In this document: positions 32,046 to 40,149 of the stretch, in pieces
Position numbering within the stretch: the first letter of the stretch is position 1
How the letters are laid out: each line of letters starts with the position of its first letter
From: Clostridiales bacterium 38-18
GTDB taxonomy: Bacteria > Bacillota > Clostridia > Peptostreptococcales > Acidaminobacteraceae
Assembly: GCA_001897605.1 (NCBI GenBank)
Contig: MKTL01000022.1
Location: forward strand, 95,030 to 159,029
Direction: 5' to 3'
DNA length: 64,000 bases
Notes under the pieces: model-generated
What the model was told of the DNA's origin: nothing
What the model saw: only the letters and a program-made list of their open reading frames with translations
Databases searched by the model: none
Position numbers and translations under genes: made by a program

Positions 32046-32813
32046 ATGACAATAACAAGGTTTATCTTAAATATCCGACGTGCACTTATAGAGAGCGTAT
32101 TCCCGCATAACCTAACCTGTCACGCCTGTGACGCAGAGCTGCCGCCAAGTAGTCAGGAGATATATTGCAATGACTGCTTTCAGCAGCTATTGATCATTGA
32201 AGGCAACGTCTGCTCAAAGTGTGGTAAACCAATTGATCAAACCTATGAGCAGCTTTTAGATTATCGATTCAAATGTAAAGAATGCCAAGAATCCTTTCAT
32301 TATTTTCGCAAGCATAAATCCTTTGCGTTATACGAAGGCAGTATCAAGGCATCTTTGATGAAGCTGAAATATAAGGGTGAAGCGTATCAAGCGGTCCAAA
32401 TGGGTAGGAATTTGGTCAAATTGCTTCAGGATGAAAATTTTGAGGCTTCCTATGATTATATTGTACCGGTTCCGATTCACCCTATAAGGAAATGGCAAAG
32501 AGGATATAATCAATCGGAGTTGATCGTGAATGAGCTAAAGGAAGCGGTGGGGTTAAAAGCTCCGACTATTTTACTAAGGCGTATACGGCATACTAAAAAG
32601 CTGAAAGCCATTGGAAAAGAAGAGCGCAAGCATATTTTAAGGGATGTTTTTGTTCTAGACCGAAAGTATCAAAACCTTGTGAAAGGTAAAAAAATTCTTT
32701 TGATTGACGATATATATACTACGGGATCAACATTAAATGCCTGTGCAAAGGTTCTTTACGAATCTGGATGTGAAATCATCGACTGCATAACAGTTGCTAG
32801 GGCGGTTGAATAG
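32046..32813 (+). CDS. comFC: ComFC-family phosphoribosyltransferase-like competence protein
   Basis: A 255-residue protein with an N-terminal zinc finger (CHACDAELPP…CNDCFQQLL and CSKCGKPID…CKECQE) and a C-terminal phosphoribosyltransferase fold with KKILLIDDIYTTGSTLNACAKVL. ComF proteins take part in handling incoming single-stranded DNA in natural transformation. In Bacillus comFC is directly upstream of yvyF-flgM, exactly as here, although comFA and comFB are absent. ATG 32046 follows recD2 by one base. Confidence 0.9.
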   Translation: MTITRFILNIRRALIESVFPHNLTCHACDAELPPSSQEIYCNDCFQQLLIIEGNVCSKCGKPIDQTYEQLLDYRFKCKECQESFHYFRKHKSFALYEGSIKASLMKLKYKGEAYQAVQMGRNLVKLLQDENFEASYDYIVPVPIHPIRKWQRGYNQSELIVNELKEAVGLKAPTILLRRIRHTKKLKAIGKEERKHILRDVFVLDRKYQNLVKGKKILLIDDIYTTGSTLNACAKVLYESGCEIIDCITVARAVE

Positions 32814-32822
32814 GAGGCAAAT

Positions 32823-33239
32823 ATGACTGAAGAAGGAAAAGCGAGTGTATTGATAAACTGTAAGAAATGTAATCGTTTGTTTTCATCCGTTGATGGCGCG
32901 ACCTTATGTTCCAGATGTAACGAAAGCGCGGATGAAGGCTTTTCTGTTGTGCGTGAGTACATATACGATAATCCAAAAGCAGGTATAAAAGATGTTAGCA
33001 CGAGTACAGGCGTAGACAGTGATTTAATTCTCAAGTGGATTAGAGAAGGCAGAATTACTTTGTCTGATCATGCAAATATTTCCTTCTGTGAAAGATGTGA
33101 TGCACCAACGGATGGCACTAGATTCTGTGGCAAGTGTATCAGAGAACTGTCCTCAGGACTAAAGAAAGGCATTACTGCTGACGAAATTGAAAAGAAGGGT
33201 GTTGGCATGCACATTCGTGAAGCAGATAGAAAAAAATAA
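32823..33239 (+). CDS. yvyF: YvyF-type flagellar operon protein
   Basis: A 138-residue protein with zinc-ribbon cysteine pairs at both ends (CKKCNRLF…CSRCNE; CERCDAPTDGTRFCGKC) and a middle helix-turn-helix-like segment (GIKDVSTSTGVDSDLILKWIREGRITL). Its family lies between comFC and flgM in many Firmicutes and has been linked to control of FlgM; the mechanism is not visible here. AGGAGGC precedes ATG 32823. Confidence 0.87.
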   Translation: MTEEGKASVLINCKKCNRLFSSVDGATLCSRCNESADEGFSVVREYIYDNPKAGIKDVSTSTGVDSDLILKWIREGRITLSDHANISFCERCDAPTDGTRFCGKCIRELSSGLKKGITADEIEKKGVGMHIREADRKK

Positions 33240-33250
33240 TAAAATAGTGC

Positions 33251-33277
33251 TAAACTTACCCCCGTATATGCCGATAT
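33251..33277 (+). promoter_or_regulatory. Sigma-D promoter of the flgM-hag operon
   Basis: TAAA (33251-33254), exactly 15 bases, GCCGATAT (33270-33277): a near-perfect sigma-D promoter. It makes flgM, the anti-sigma-D gene, part of its target's regulon. Confidence 0.93.
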
Positions 33278-33306
33278 ACCTAGTAGAGAAATCGGCCTAC
33301 GGGGGT
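33258..33306 (+). promoter_or_regulatory. Hairpin enclosing the sigma-D -10 and the flgM ribosome-binding site
   Basis: ACCCCCGTA (33258-33266) pairs perfectly with TACGGGGGT (33298-33306), and GCCGAT (33270-33275) with ATCGGC (33291-33296). The right arm contains the flgM Shine-Dalgarno GGGGGTG. Transcripts entering from comFC-yvyF would fold and hide this site, while transcripts from the sigma-D promoter start after the left arm and cannot fold (inference). Confidence 0.7.
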
Positions 33307-33313
33307 GTTTTAT

Positions 33314-33601
33314 ATGAAGATATCAAATCAAATGAATATTCAAAACGTCTTACAGACTTATGGAAAATCTGTTAAGAAAACGGATGCAACTGATAAAGTT
33401 GTTAAGGCAAGTGATAAAGTTGAGATTTCTAGTGCTGCTAGAGAAATTCAGATCGCGCGAAAAGCGTTATCTGATGTACCAGATGTGAGAACTGATAAAT
33501 TAGAGGAAATTAAACAGCTTATGGCTTCTGGCAATTATAAGCCAACAGCAGAAGATATAGTTGACAAAATTTTTTCCGGTATCGATGCTAAGAAAATTTA
33601 A
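33314..33601 (+). CDS. flgM: Anti-sigma-D factor FlgM
   Basis: A 95-residue protein that binds sigma-D until the hook is complete. The family core is in the C-terminal half: KVEISSAAREIQIARKALSDVPDVRTDKLEEIKQLMASGNYKPTAEDIVDKIF. ATG 33314 with GGGGGTG 33300-33306 is the start, not GTG 33305. It sits between yvyF and flgN, as in Bacillus. Confidence 0.93.
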   Translation: MKISNQMNIQNVLQTYGKSVKKTDATDKVVKASDKVEISSAAREIQIARKALSDVPDVRTDKLEEIKQLMASGNYKPTAEDIVDKIFSGIDAKKI

Positions 33602-33628
33602 AGCCGATTTCTTATCCCCCAAACAACT

Positions 33629-33647
33629 ACCGGACGTTTCGTCCGGT
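33629..33647 (+). promoter_or_regulatory. Hairpin between flgM and flgN
   Basis: ACCGGAC (33629-33635) pairs perfectly with GTCCGGT (33641-33647) over GTTTC, followed by a broken T/A tail. It may be a partial terminator or stability element that sets FlgM above the downstream proteins. Confidence 0.55.
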
Positions 33648-33672
33648 TATTAATTTATTAGGAGTGTATTCT

Positions 33673-34167
33673 ATGTCAAAAAGTGTTGAGCAATTGGTGC
33701 AGACCTTAGATAAAGAATCTGAAATCTATAGAGATTTACTAAATATAGCAAAGCAAAAAAGAGAAGTGATAAAGGCACAGGATATTGATCAATTGCAGTC
33801 TATGGTAAATGAAGAACAAGGATTAATCGTCTCGCTCTTCAAGCTAGAAGAGCTAAGAGAAAAGGTTGTTGATAAAATCATGAGAGAGGAAAAGCTTGAT
33901 TTTGTTGAGAATGTAACCCAATTGGCTCAGCTTATGAGCTCTGACGCTAAAAATAAAATACTGGATGCGAAAAACAGATTGCTGGTTCTAGTAAAAACGG
34001 TCAATGAAGAAACGCGCTTTAATAGTGTTTTACTGGAAGAGCGACTTGAATTAATTAATATGAATATCAATTTGTTGGCTCAATCAGGACTAGACAGCGG
34101 TGTCTATAGTAAAAAAGCGGATTCAGATGAAAATGATAGAAGAAGCTTGTTTGATGCACGCGTATAA
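33673..34167 (+). CDS. flgN: FlgN-type export chaperone for hook-associated proteins
   Basis: A 164-residue, mostly helical protein (EQLVQTLDKESEIYRDLLNIAKQKREVIKAQDIDQLQSMVNEEQGLI) that fits the FlgN family and lies directly before its clients flgK and flgL. The chaperone keeps these proteins unfolded and delivers them to the export gate. ATG 33673 with TAGGAGTG upstream is chosen over GTG 33664. Confidence 0.85.
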   Translation: MSKSVEQLVQTLDKESEIYRDLLNIAKQKREVIKAQDIDQLQSMVNEEQGLIVSLFKLEELREKVVDKIMREEKLDFVENVTQLAQLMSSDAKNKILDAKNRLLVLVKTVNEETRFNSVLLEERLELINMNINLLAQSGLDSGVYSKKADSDENDRRSLFDARV

Positions 34168-34182
34168 AGATAGGAGAGGTAT

Positions 34183-35835
34183 ATGTCATCAGGTTTTCTA
34201 GGATTAAATACGGCACTTTCTGGACTCTTTGCGAATCAAAGATCACTTGGAATTGTATCGCACAATATCGCAAATGCAAATACTGAGGGCTACTCACGTC
34301 AAGTTATGAATACCATAGCGTACAAGCCACAGGTACTTCCAGGTGGCATGGGCACGCTAGGGGTTGGTGTAGACGTCACTGCAGTAAAACAGGTTAGAGA
34401 TAGTTATCTTGATTTTAAATATAGAGTAGAGACAAGTGTTAAGGGTGAATGGGATGCAAGAGCAAGCGTCCTAACGGAGCTGGAGGGAATATTTAACGAG
34501 CCCTCTGATTCAAGTGTTGCAGAACTTTTAGATCAATACTACGAATCGTTACAGAGCCTTCAAAAGAACCCAGAAAATTTAACTGCACGTACGCTTGTAA
34601 GACAAAATACCATTGCACTTTCCGAAGGGGTTCAGCGTATTTCAACCATGCTTAAGGACCTTCAAGCGGATTTGAACTTTCAGTTTAAGTCGGCAGTCGA
34701 ACAAGTTAATGCTTATGCCGATCAGATTGCAAAGCTAAACGAGACCATTTACAAGGCTGAGCTTGAAGGTGGAATAGCCAACGATGTTCGCGATCAACGT
34801 AATGTGCTATTAGATAAATTATCTGAGCTGGTTAACATTGATTATTATGAGGATGAACAAAATAGATTTTTTGTATTGGTAGGTGGACAACAGCTTGTAG
34901 CTCACTATCGTGCAGATAACTTAGAGCTGGTACCAAGAGAGAGTAAGCTTAATGCCGATGATGGCGATGGCATATTGGATGTACAGTGGTCAAACGGTAA
35001 TAAGCTCAATGTCACTTCAGGTAAGGTGTTGGGGCTGCAAAATGTTCGAGATAATATTGAAGGTGATAACAAAGGCATTCCTTATTATGTGGATAAATTA
35101 AATGAATTCGTTAATACCTTTAGTGATACATTTAATCAAATTCATCAAGAGGGCTATGGGCTTGATGGAAGTACCGGATATTATATGTTCACAATCAACA
35201 ACATGTCCACTTCAGAATATAAGAACTATCTTTTGACCAAGGGATTTGATGGTCAAGCTGCAATCGAGGTAACTTCATCTGTAATGAATGGTGTTTCCGC
35301 ATTGCCTGCAGATGAACAGCAGGCAAAAATAGCATCAAATATAAAAACTTTGATCGAAAACAACCCGAGCTATCATGATAAAACAGTTAAGATCGTCGAT
35401 GGTAAATATTATGTTGTTGATCGAGTCAAAGCTTCAGAAATCACTATTGCTAAAGATTTAGAGGATCTGAATAAGATCGCAGCAGCGACGAGACTAGAAG
35501 ATATACCTGGTGATGGCTCTAATATTCTTAAGATGATTGAAACGAGACACAATGTGACTCTATATGAATGGGGTGCTCCAGAAGATTATATCAAATCTTT
35601 GGTCTCAAACTTAGGGGTAGATGCTGCAGAAGCTAACAGAGTTGCAAAAAATCAAGCGTTATTAACAAATGAATATTCAACGGCGAGAGACTCAATAATG
35701 GGTGTCTCACTTGACGAAGAAATGGCCAATATGATTAAATATCAAACCGCATATAATGCTAATGCGAGAATGGTAAATGTATTTGATGAAATGTTAGATC
35801 TTGTGGTCAATCGACTGGGAACAGTAGGTAGATAG
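34183..35835 (+). CDS. flgK: Hook-associated protein 1 (FlgK)
   Basis: The 550-residue first hook-filament junction protein. The N-terminus is SSGFLGLNTALSGLFANQRSLGIVSHNIANANTEGYSRQ, and the C-terminus has SLDEEMANMIKYQTAYNANARMVNVFDEMLDLVVNRLG, the paired D0/D1 helices of the axial family. AGGAGAGG precedes ATG 34183. It is secreted without a cleavable signal. Confidence 0.95.
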   Translation: MSSGFLGLNTALSGLFANQRSLGIVSHNIANANTEGYSRQVMNTIAYKPQVLPGGMGTLGVGVDVTAVKQVRDSYLDFKYRVETSVKGEWDARASVLTELEGIFNEPSDSSVAELLDQYYESLQSLQKNPENLTARTLVRQNTIALSEGVQRISTMLKDLQADLNFQFKSAVEQVNAYADQIAKLNETIYKAELEGGIANDVRDQRNVLLDKLSELVNIDYYEDEQNRFFVLVGGQQLVAHYRADNLELVPRESKLNADDGDGILDVQWSNGNKLNVTSGKVLGLQNVRDNIEGDNKGIPYYVDKLNEFVNTFSDTFNQIHQEGYGLDGSTGYYMFTINNMSTSEYKNYLLTKGFDGQAAIEVTSSVMNGVSALPADEQQAKIASNIKTLIENNPSYHDKTVKIVDGKYYVVDRVKASEITIAKDLEDLNKIAAATRLEDIPGDGSNILKMIETRHNVTLYEWGAPEDYIKSLVSNLGVDAAEANRVAKNQALLTNEYSTARDSIMGVSLDEEMANMIKYQTAYNANARMVNVFDEMLDLVVNRLGTVGR

Positions 35836-35845
35836 GAGTTAATTT

Positions 35846-37444
35846 ATGAGAATAACTAATACAATGCTTGTTAAAGACATGCTTTGGAATTCGAACAACA
35901 ATTTAGTTGCAATGTCAAAAAAACAAACTGAACTGTCAACGGGCAAAAAAATACATCGTCCATCTGATGATCCTGTTGGAATTACTCAAGTGCTCAAATA
36001 CAAAACCGATATTAGAGAAACGCAACAGTATCAGAAAAATATTGACGATTCTCTAGGCTGGTTGGAGGTTTCCGAGAGTTCACTTATGAACATTAAAGAC
36101 ATTTTGCAAAGAATGAGAGAGCTAGCCGTTAAAGCTGCAAATGGAACCAATACAGCTGCTGATCGCGATAAGATTAAGTCTGAAATATCTGAATTACGCA
36201 AAGAAGTATTGGTTTCCGGAAATGCAACTAGCGCAGGTCGTTATATTTTTTCAGGTCTTGAAACGAACAAGAAGCTTTTTGCTGATGATGGCAGCTATAA
36301 CATCGATTTAACTTCTGAAAGAAATGATCTAAAGCACGTAATAGGATATGAGGTTGCTGTAGGCGAAGTTATGTCTGTGGGCGTGCATCCGGTTGATTTG
36401 TTTGGGATCGTAAATAGTAATAACTTTTTTGACGGGAAAATGGTAAGAAATACAGATACAACTGGTAAAGCAACACAGACACAATTGGTGGCAAATGTAA
36501 ACCTTAATTATGATTTTTCCGCTCCTGGCAATGTACTCGATATTACTATTAATGGTTCTACATATAATGTTGATGAAAGCTTATTGAATCATACACCTTT
36601 AAATCCAATGACTAAGGATCGTCTGATTGCCGCTCTTTCTACAGCGTCTGATGGTGTTAATCAACTAGGTAATGTTGCAGATATTTATTTTGATCTTAAC
36701 AATCAATTGGTAATCGGGGCTAAGAATTATGGTGCAGCGCAAACGATAACCGACTCAACTGCATCTGCTGGATTTACAACGGTTTCTATTACTGCTGGGA
36801 CAAATGGCACTGCGGGAAGTGTTAGTGGTTTAGGAACACTGACGGATGCTGACGTTCTAGCGGAATCTGGAAAACACCAGTTTGTTGTTCAGGTTGATGA
36901 TGTGAGACGTGTCTTTACTGTAGATTTTTCAACATTAAGTACTATAGCGGATTTGCAAACTGAAATGCAAAACCAAGTAGATGCTGCTTTTTTACCTGCT
37001 GGAACTGTAACCGTATCTGCTGTGAGTGGCGGTACGATAGATTTTAGCTTATCTGGTACGAACGACGGGAAATCGCGCACAATTTCAACCGATTATGTAG
37101 TCGCAAACAGCAGTGAAATGATAACAGATATTGACAACTTTATAAATGCACTAGCAACTAATGATGATGCGGGTCTACAAATCGCACTTGATAAATTAGA
37201 TCTACACCTTGATAAAGTCATGACAGTTGCTGGAGAAATCGGAGGCAAATCTAATCGAGTAGACTTTATCAAAAATAGAGTTGAAGAGAATGAAATAACA
37301 TTTACAGGCTTACTGAGTAAGATACAGGACGTAGATATGGCCGAAGCAATAATGTTCTTTAAAAACTTGGAGAATGTTTATAGAGCTTCCTTATCAGTTG
37401 GATCAAAAGTAATTCAGCCTAGCTTGGTAGACTTTATTAGATAG
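35846..37444 (+). CDS. flgL: Hook-associated protein 3 (FlgL), enlarged
   Basis: The second junction protein. The flagellin-like N-terminus MRITNTMLVKDMLWNSNNNLVAMSKKQTELSTGKKIHRPSDDP and the C-terminus DVDMAEAIMFFKNLENVYRASLSVGSKVIQPSLVDFIR frame the axial core. At 532 residues it is far longer than the usual 300; the extra roughly 200 residues (about 190-420) are Thr/Ser/Gly/Ala-rich beta-type sequence that would form a surface domain. Confidence 0.93.
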   Translation: MRITNTMLVKDMLWNSNNNLVAMSKKQTELSTGKKIHRPSDDPVGITQVLKYKTDIRETQQYQKNIDDSLGWLEVSESSLMNIKDILQRMRELAVKAANGTNTAADRDKIKSEISELRKEVLVSGNATSAGRYIFSGLETNKKLFADDGSYNIDLTSERNDLKHVIGYEVAVGEVMSVGVHPVDLFGIVNSNNFFDGKMVRNTDTTGKATQTQLVANVNLNYDFSAPGNVLDITINGSTYNVDESLLNHTPLNPMTKDRLIAALSTASDGVNQLGNVADIYFDLNNQLVIGAKNYGAAQTITDSTASAGFTTVSITAGTNGTAGSVSGLGTLTDADVLAESGKHQFVVQVDDVRRVFTVDFSTLSTIADLQTEMQNQVDAAFLPAGTVTVSAVSGGTIDFSLSGTNDGKSRTISTDYVVANSSEMITDIDNFINALATNDDAGLQIALDKLDLHLDKVMTVAGEIGGKSNRVDFIKNRVEENEITFTGLLSKIQDVDMAEAIMFFKNLENVYRASLSVGSKVIQPSLVDFIR

Positions 37445-37452
37445 GAGGCTTT

Positions 37453-38022
37453 ATGCCTATCCAAATTACCCAACAGCCAATAAAATTAAATATTAGTACA
37501 TCACCTGCTAGTATTTCTCAGTCAGGTAATGCAGCTTTGACGCTTTCTTTGAGCTCAGAACCGCCCTTGTTAGAGATGCAAACCATCAAGCCTCAAATTA
37601 AGATTGACCAGTCACAGCCTTTTGCAGAGGCAGGACTTAAAAATATTAGGGCCTTTATGGAGGATAATATTGCTTATTCTAGAGAAATTGTACAGGGTGG
37701 CGTTTCAAGGATAGTGAGTCAGGGTAATGATTTTATCGATATCCATTCAGGTGTGGACCCCATACCTGAACAAGCGTTAAATAATGCTTATGACATGTTT
37801 GATAAAGAGTTTAATTATGCTGCTATACCAACCACGAGACCTACAATCACACTTGACAGGGGTTCGGTTAATTATTCTCTAAAAAGAGGGAGTGTAGCTA
37901 ATAATTCTAGTCCACAGCCGGTTAATATGAACTATACACCCTATCAGGTTCAATTTTCTGTAAGTCAGTACAATTCCGTCAGTTTTAGGTATGAACAACC
38001 AAAATTTAAATTTATGGTATAG
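37453..38022 (+). CDS. YviE-like flagellar operon protein (DUF6470)
   Basis: A 189-residue protein beginning MPIQITQQPIKLNISTSPASISQ, the typical start of the YviE family, which lies between flgL and fliW in Firmicutes. The function of the family is unknown. AGGAGGC precedes the ATG; spacing to both neighbours is about 10 bases. Confidence 0.8.
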   Translation: MPIQITQQPIKLNISTSPASISQSGNAALTLSLSSEPPLLEMQTIKPQIKIDQSQPFAEAGLKNIRAFMEDNIAYSREIVQGGVSRIVSQGNDFIDIHSGVDPIPEQALNNAYDMFDKEFNYAAIPTTRPTITLDRGSVNYSLKRGSVANNSSPQPVNMNYTPYQVQFSVSQYNSVSFRYEQPKFKFMV

Positions 38023-38031
38023 GAGGCTACA

Positions 38032-38478
38032 ATGTTGCTAAAAACTACTCAATTTGGTGAAATCGAATACGATCAGGAAGCGGTAATAAAGTTTCCAAAT
38101 GGCATCCCGGGATTTGATGATGAAAATGCGTTTGTTTTAATACCTTCAGGAGATATTGATTTTCCATTTAATACATTACAATCTGAGCAGACACCGGATT
38201 TAGCTTTTGTTGTAACCGATCCATTTTTATTTGTTGAAAACTATGATTTTGAAATTTCTGAGTATGATATAGAAACTCTTAAGCTCCAAAGTGAAGAGGA
38301 TTTAAAAAATATAATTGCATTGAGTATCGTAACCATTCCAGACAACGTTGAAAATACAACCATTAATATTGTTGCCCCAATCATTATCAATACAAAGGAT
38401 AAAATTGGTAAGCAAGTTTTACTTCACGAATATGACGAAGTAAAATATCCTATTTTCACAAAGAAAAGTGAGGCGTAA
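38032..38478 (+). CDS. fliW: Flagellar assembly factor FliW
   Basis: A 148-residue protein with the family features FGEIEYDQEAVIKFPNGIPGFDDENAFVLIP and FVVTDPFLFVENYDFEIS. FliW binds either flagellin or CsrA. When flagellin builds up in the cytoplasm FliW is sequestered and CsrA is free to block hag translation. csrA and hag follow directly, completing the switch. Confidence 0.95.
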   Translation: MLLKTTQFGEIEYDQEAVIKFPNGIPGFDDENAFVLIPSGDIDFPFNTLQSEQTPDLAFVVTDPFLFVENYDFEISEYDIETLKLQSEEDLKNIIALSIVTIPDNVENTTINIVAPIIINTKDKIGKQVLLHEYDEVKYPIFTKKSEA

Positions 38479-38480
38479 TT

Positions 38481-38708
38481 ATGCTCATATTAACTCGCAA
38501 AAAAGACGAAAGTATTATAATAAATGATAATATTGAAATCCAAGTCATTTCTATAGAAGAAGGGAAAGTTAAATTAGGAATTAATGCACCAAAAAACGTC
38601 GAGATTCATAGAAGTGAAGTTTATGAGAAAATTTTAAATGCAAACATTGAAGCCGTTAAGTCTTCTAATGGCTTGAAAATACTCTCAGAAAAAATGAAAA
38701 ACAAATAA
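38481..38708 (+). CDS. csrA: Carbon storage regulator CsrA, translational repressor of flagellin
   Basis: A 75-residue RNA-binding protein: MLILTRKKDESIIINDNIEIQVISIEEGKVKLGINAPKNVEIHR is the full CsrA core. Its ATG is 3 bases after the fliW stop, and its GAGGCG binding site lies in the fliW end, so the two are coupled. Target sites are visible in the hag leader. Confidence 0.97.
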   Translation: MLILTRKKDESIIINDNIEIQVISIEEGKVKLGINAPKNVEIHRSEVYEKILNANIEAVKSSNGLKILSEKMKNK

Positions 38709-38784
38709 ATAAGGTCGTTAGTAATCTTAACAACTTTTTTTATAAAAAAACTAAAGTATTTTAGAGATACACCGATAAGTATTT

Positions 38785-38812
38785 TAGATGACCACTTTAT
38801 AGCGGCCGATAT
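38785..38812 (+). promoter_or_regulatory. Sigma-D promoter of hag
   Basis: TAGA (38785-38788), 16 bases, GCCGATAT (38805-38812). The -10 is near-perfect and the -35 has one mismatch. It gives flagellin its own strong transcript. Confidence 0.85.
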
Positions 38813-38829
38813 AGAGTGTCTCACAAACT

Positions 38830-38866
38830 AGTCAGAAAGGATTCTGACTTTACAAACTCAAGGAGG
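38830..38866 (+). promoter_or_regulatory. Two CsrA-binding sites in the hag leader
   Basis: AGTCAGAA (38830-38837) and TTCTGACT (38842-38849) form a perfect 8-bp stem with the loop AGGA (38838-38841), an ideal CsrA site. A second AGGA (38861-38864) is inside the Shine-Dalgarno AGGAGG (38861-38866). This reproduces the two-site hag leader known in Bacillus subtilis. Confidence 0.88.
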
Positions 38867-38872
38867 AAAATT

Positions 38873-40054
38873 ATGAGAATTAATAACAACTTAATGGCGA
38901 TGAATACCCACAGACAATTGGGTATCAACAATGCTGCAGGCGCAAAATCAATTGAGAAATTATCATCAGGTTACAGAATCAACCGTGCAGGCGATGACGC
39001 TGCTGGTCTTGCTATTTCTGAAAAAATGAGAGGCCAAATCAGAGGTCTTGATCAAGCATCTAGAAATGCTCAAGATACAATTTCTTTGATTCAAACAGCT
39101 GAAGGCGCATTAAATGAATCTCATGCAATTTTACAACGTATGAGAGAATTATCTGTTCAATCATCAAATGATACTAATACAGATGCTGATAGAACAGCAC
39201 TTCAAAACGAAGTTAAACAACTTGTAAACGAACTTGATAGAATTGGTAATACTACTGAGTTCAATACAAAGAAACTTCTTGAAGGTTCTGCAAAAGGTGT
39301 ATCTGATAAAGTTGACGGTTCAATCAGAGTTAATAACAACTCTTCATTATCAATCGTAACTTCAACTGCTGATTCTACTATCGCTGCTTCTTCAGCAGTA
39401 AATGGTGCTTACATGATCATTAGAGTTTCTGATGATGGTCAAGCAACTACTTACGCTGCAGGCGACTACAAAATCATTGGTCCAGACGGAAACGTATCGA
39501 CTGATATCACATTAACTACTAACTCAATTGAGTTAACAACTGCAATTACAACAGGTCAAGCAACTTCACTTCAAGTTACTGGTTTAGATGCTAGCATGAA
39601 AGTTGGCGAATCTATTACTTTAGTATTTGGTAAATTTGAAGCTGCTGCAGCATCTCTTGGTACTTCAGTTATGGCTCAAATCGGTGCAAACTCTGGTCAA
39701 ACAGCATTCGTTTCTATGGGTGATATGAGATCAGCAGCTCTTGGTGTTGACACAGTTGACATCAGCAGCAAGTTTGGTGCAGCTGTTGCTATCGAAACAA
39801 TTCAAGGTGCTCTTGAAAAAGTTTCTTCACAAAGATCTGCACTTGGTGCTATGCAAAACAGACTTGAACATACTATTAAGAACGTTGATACAGCTGCTGA
39901 AAACTTACAAGCATCTGAATCACGTATCCGTGACGTAGATATGGCGAAAGAAATGATGACGTTCACTAAGAACAACATCCTTACTCAAGCTGCTCAAGCT
40001 ATGTTGGCTCAAGCAAACCAAGCACCTCAAGGTGTTCTACAATTATTGAGATAA
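38873..40054 (+). CDS. hag: Major flagellin
   Basis: The 393-residue filament protein, exported through the flagellar channel and polymerised under the FliD cap. D0/D1 N-terminus [59 protein letters not shown] and C-terminus [45 protein letters not shown] are canonical. The middle (about 150-290) is a Ser/Thr/Ala-rich variable domain, a likely site of O-glycosylation. Codon use is strongly biased, as for a highly expressed gene. ATG 38873 follows AAGGAGG. Confidence 0.97.
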   Translation: MRINNNLMAMNTHRQLGINNAAGAKSIEKLSSGYRINRAGDDAAGLAISEKMRGQIRGLDQASRNAQDTISLIQTAEGALNESHAILQRMRELSVQSSNDTNTDADRTALQNEVKQLVNELDRIGNTTEFNTKKLLEGSAKGVSDKVDGSIRVNNNSSLSIVTSTADSTIAASSAVNGAYMIIRVSDDGQATTYAAGDYKIIGPDGNVSTDITLTTNSIELTTAITTGQATSLQVTGLDASMKVGESITLVFGKFEAAAASLGTSVMAQIGANSGQTAFVSMGDMRSAALGVDTVDISSKFGAAVAIETIQGALEKVSSQRSALGAMQNRLEHTIKNVDTAAENLQASESRIRDVDMAKEMMTFTKNNILTQAAQAMLAQANQAPQGVLQLLR

Positions 40055-40070
40055 TTTTTCTCATGAAAAA

Positions 40071-40102
40071 AGCCATCCTCCCTTCGAGGGTGGCTATTTT
40101 TT
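40071..40102 (+). terminator. Terminator of hag
   Basis: AGCCATCCTC (40071-40080) pairs with GAGGGTGGCT (40086-40095), one wobble, followed by ATTTTTT. Confidence 0.93.
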
Positions 40103-40149
40103 AGGGGTTTTATATAAAGATCACTATCAAAGAATTAGGGGGGCAAATA

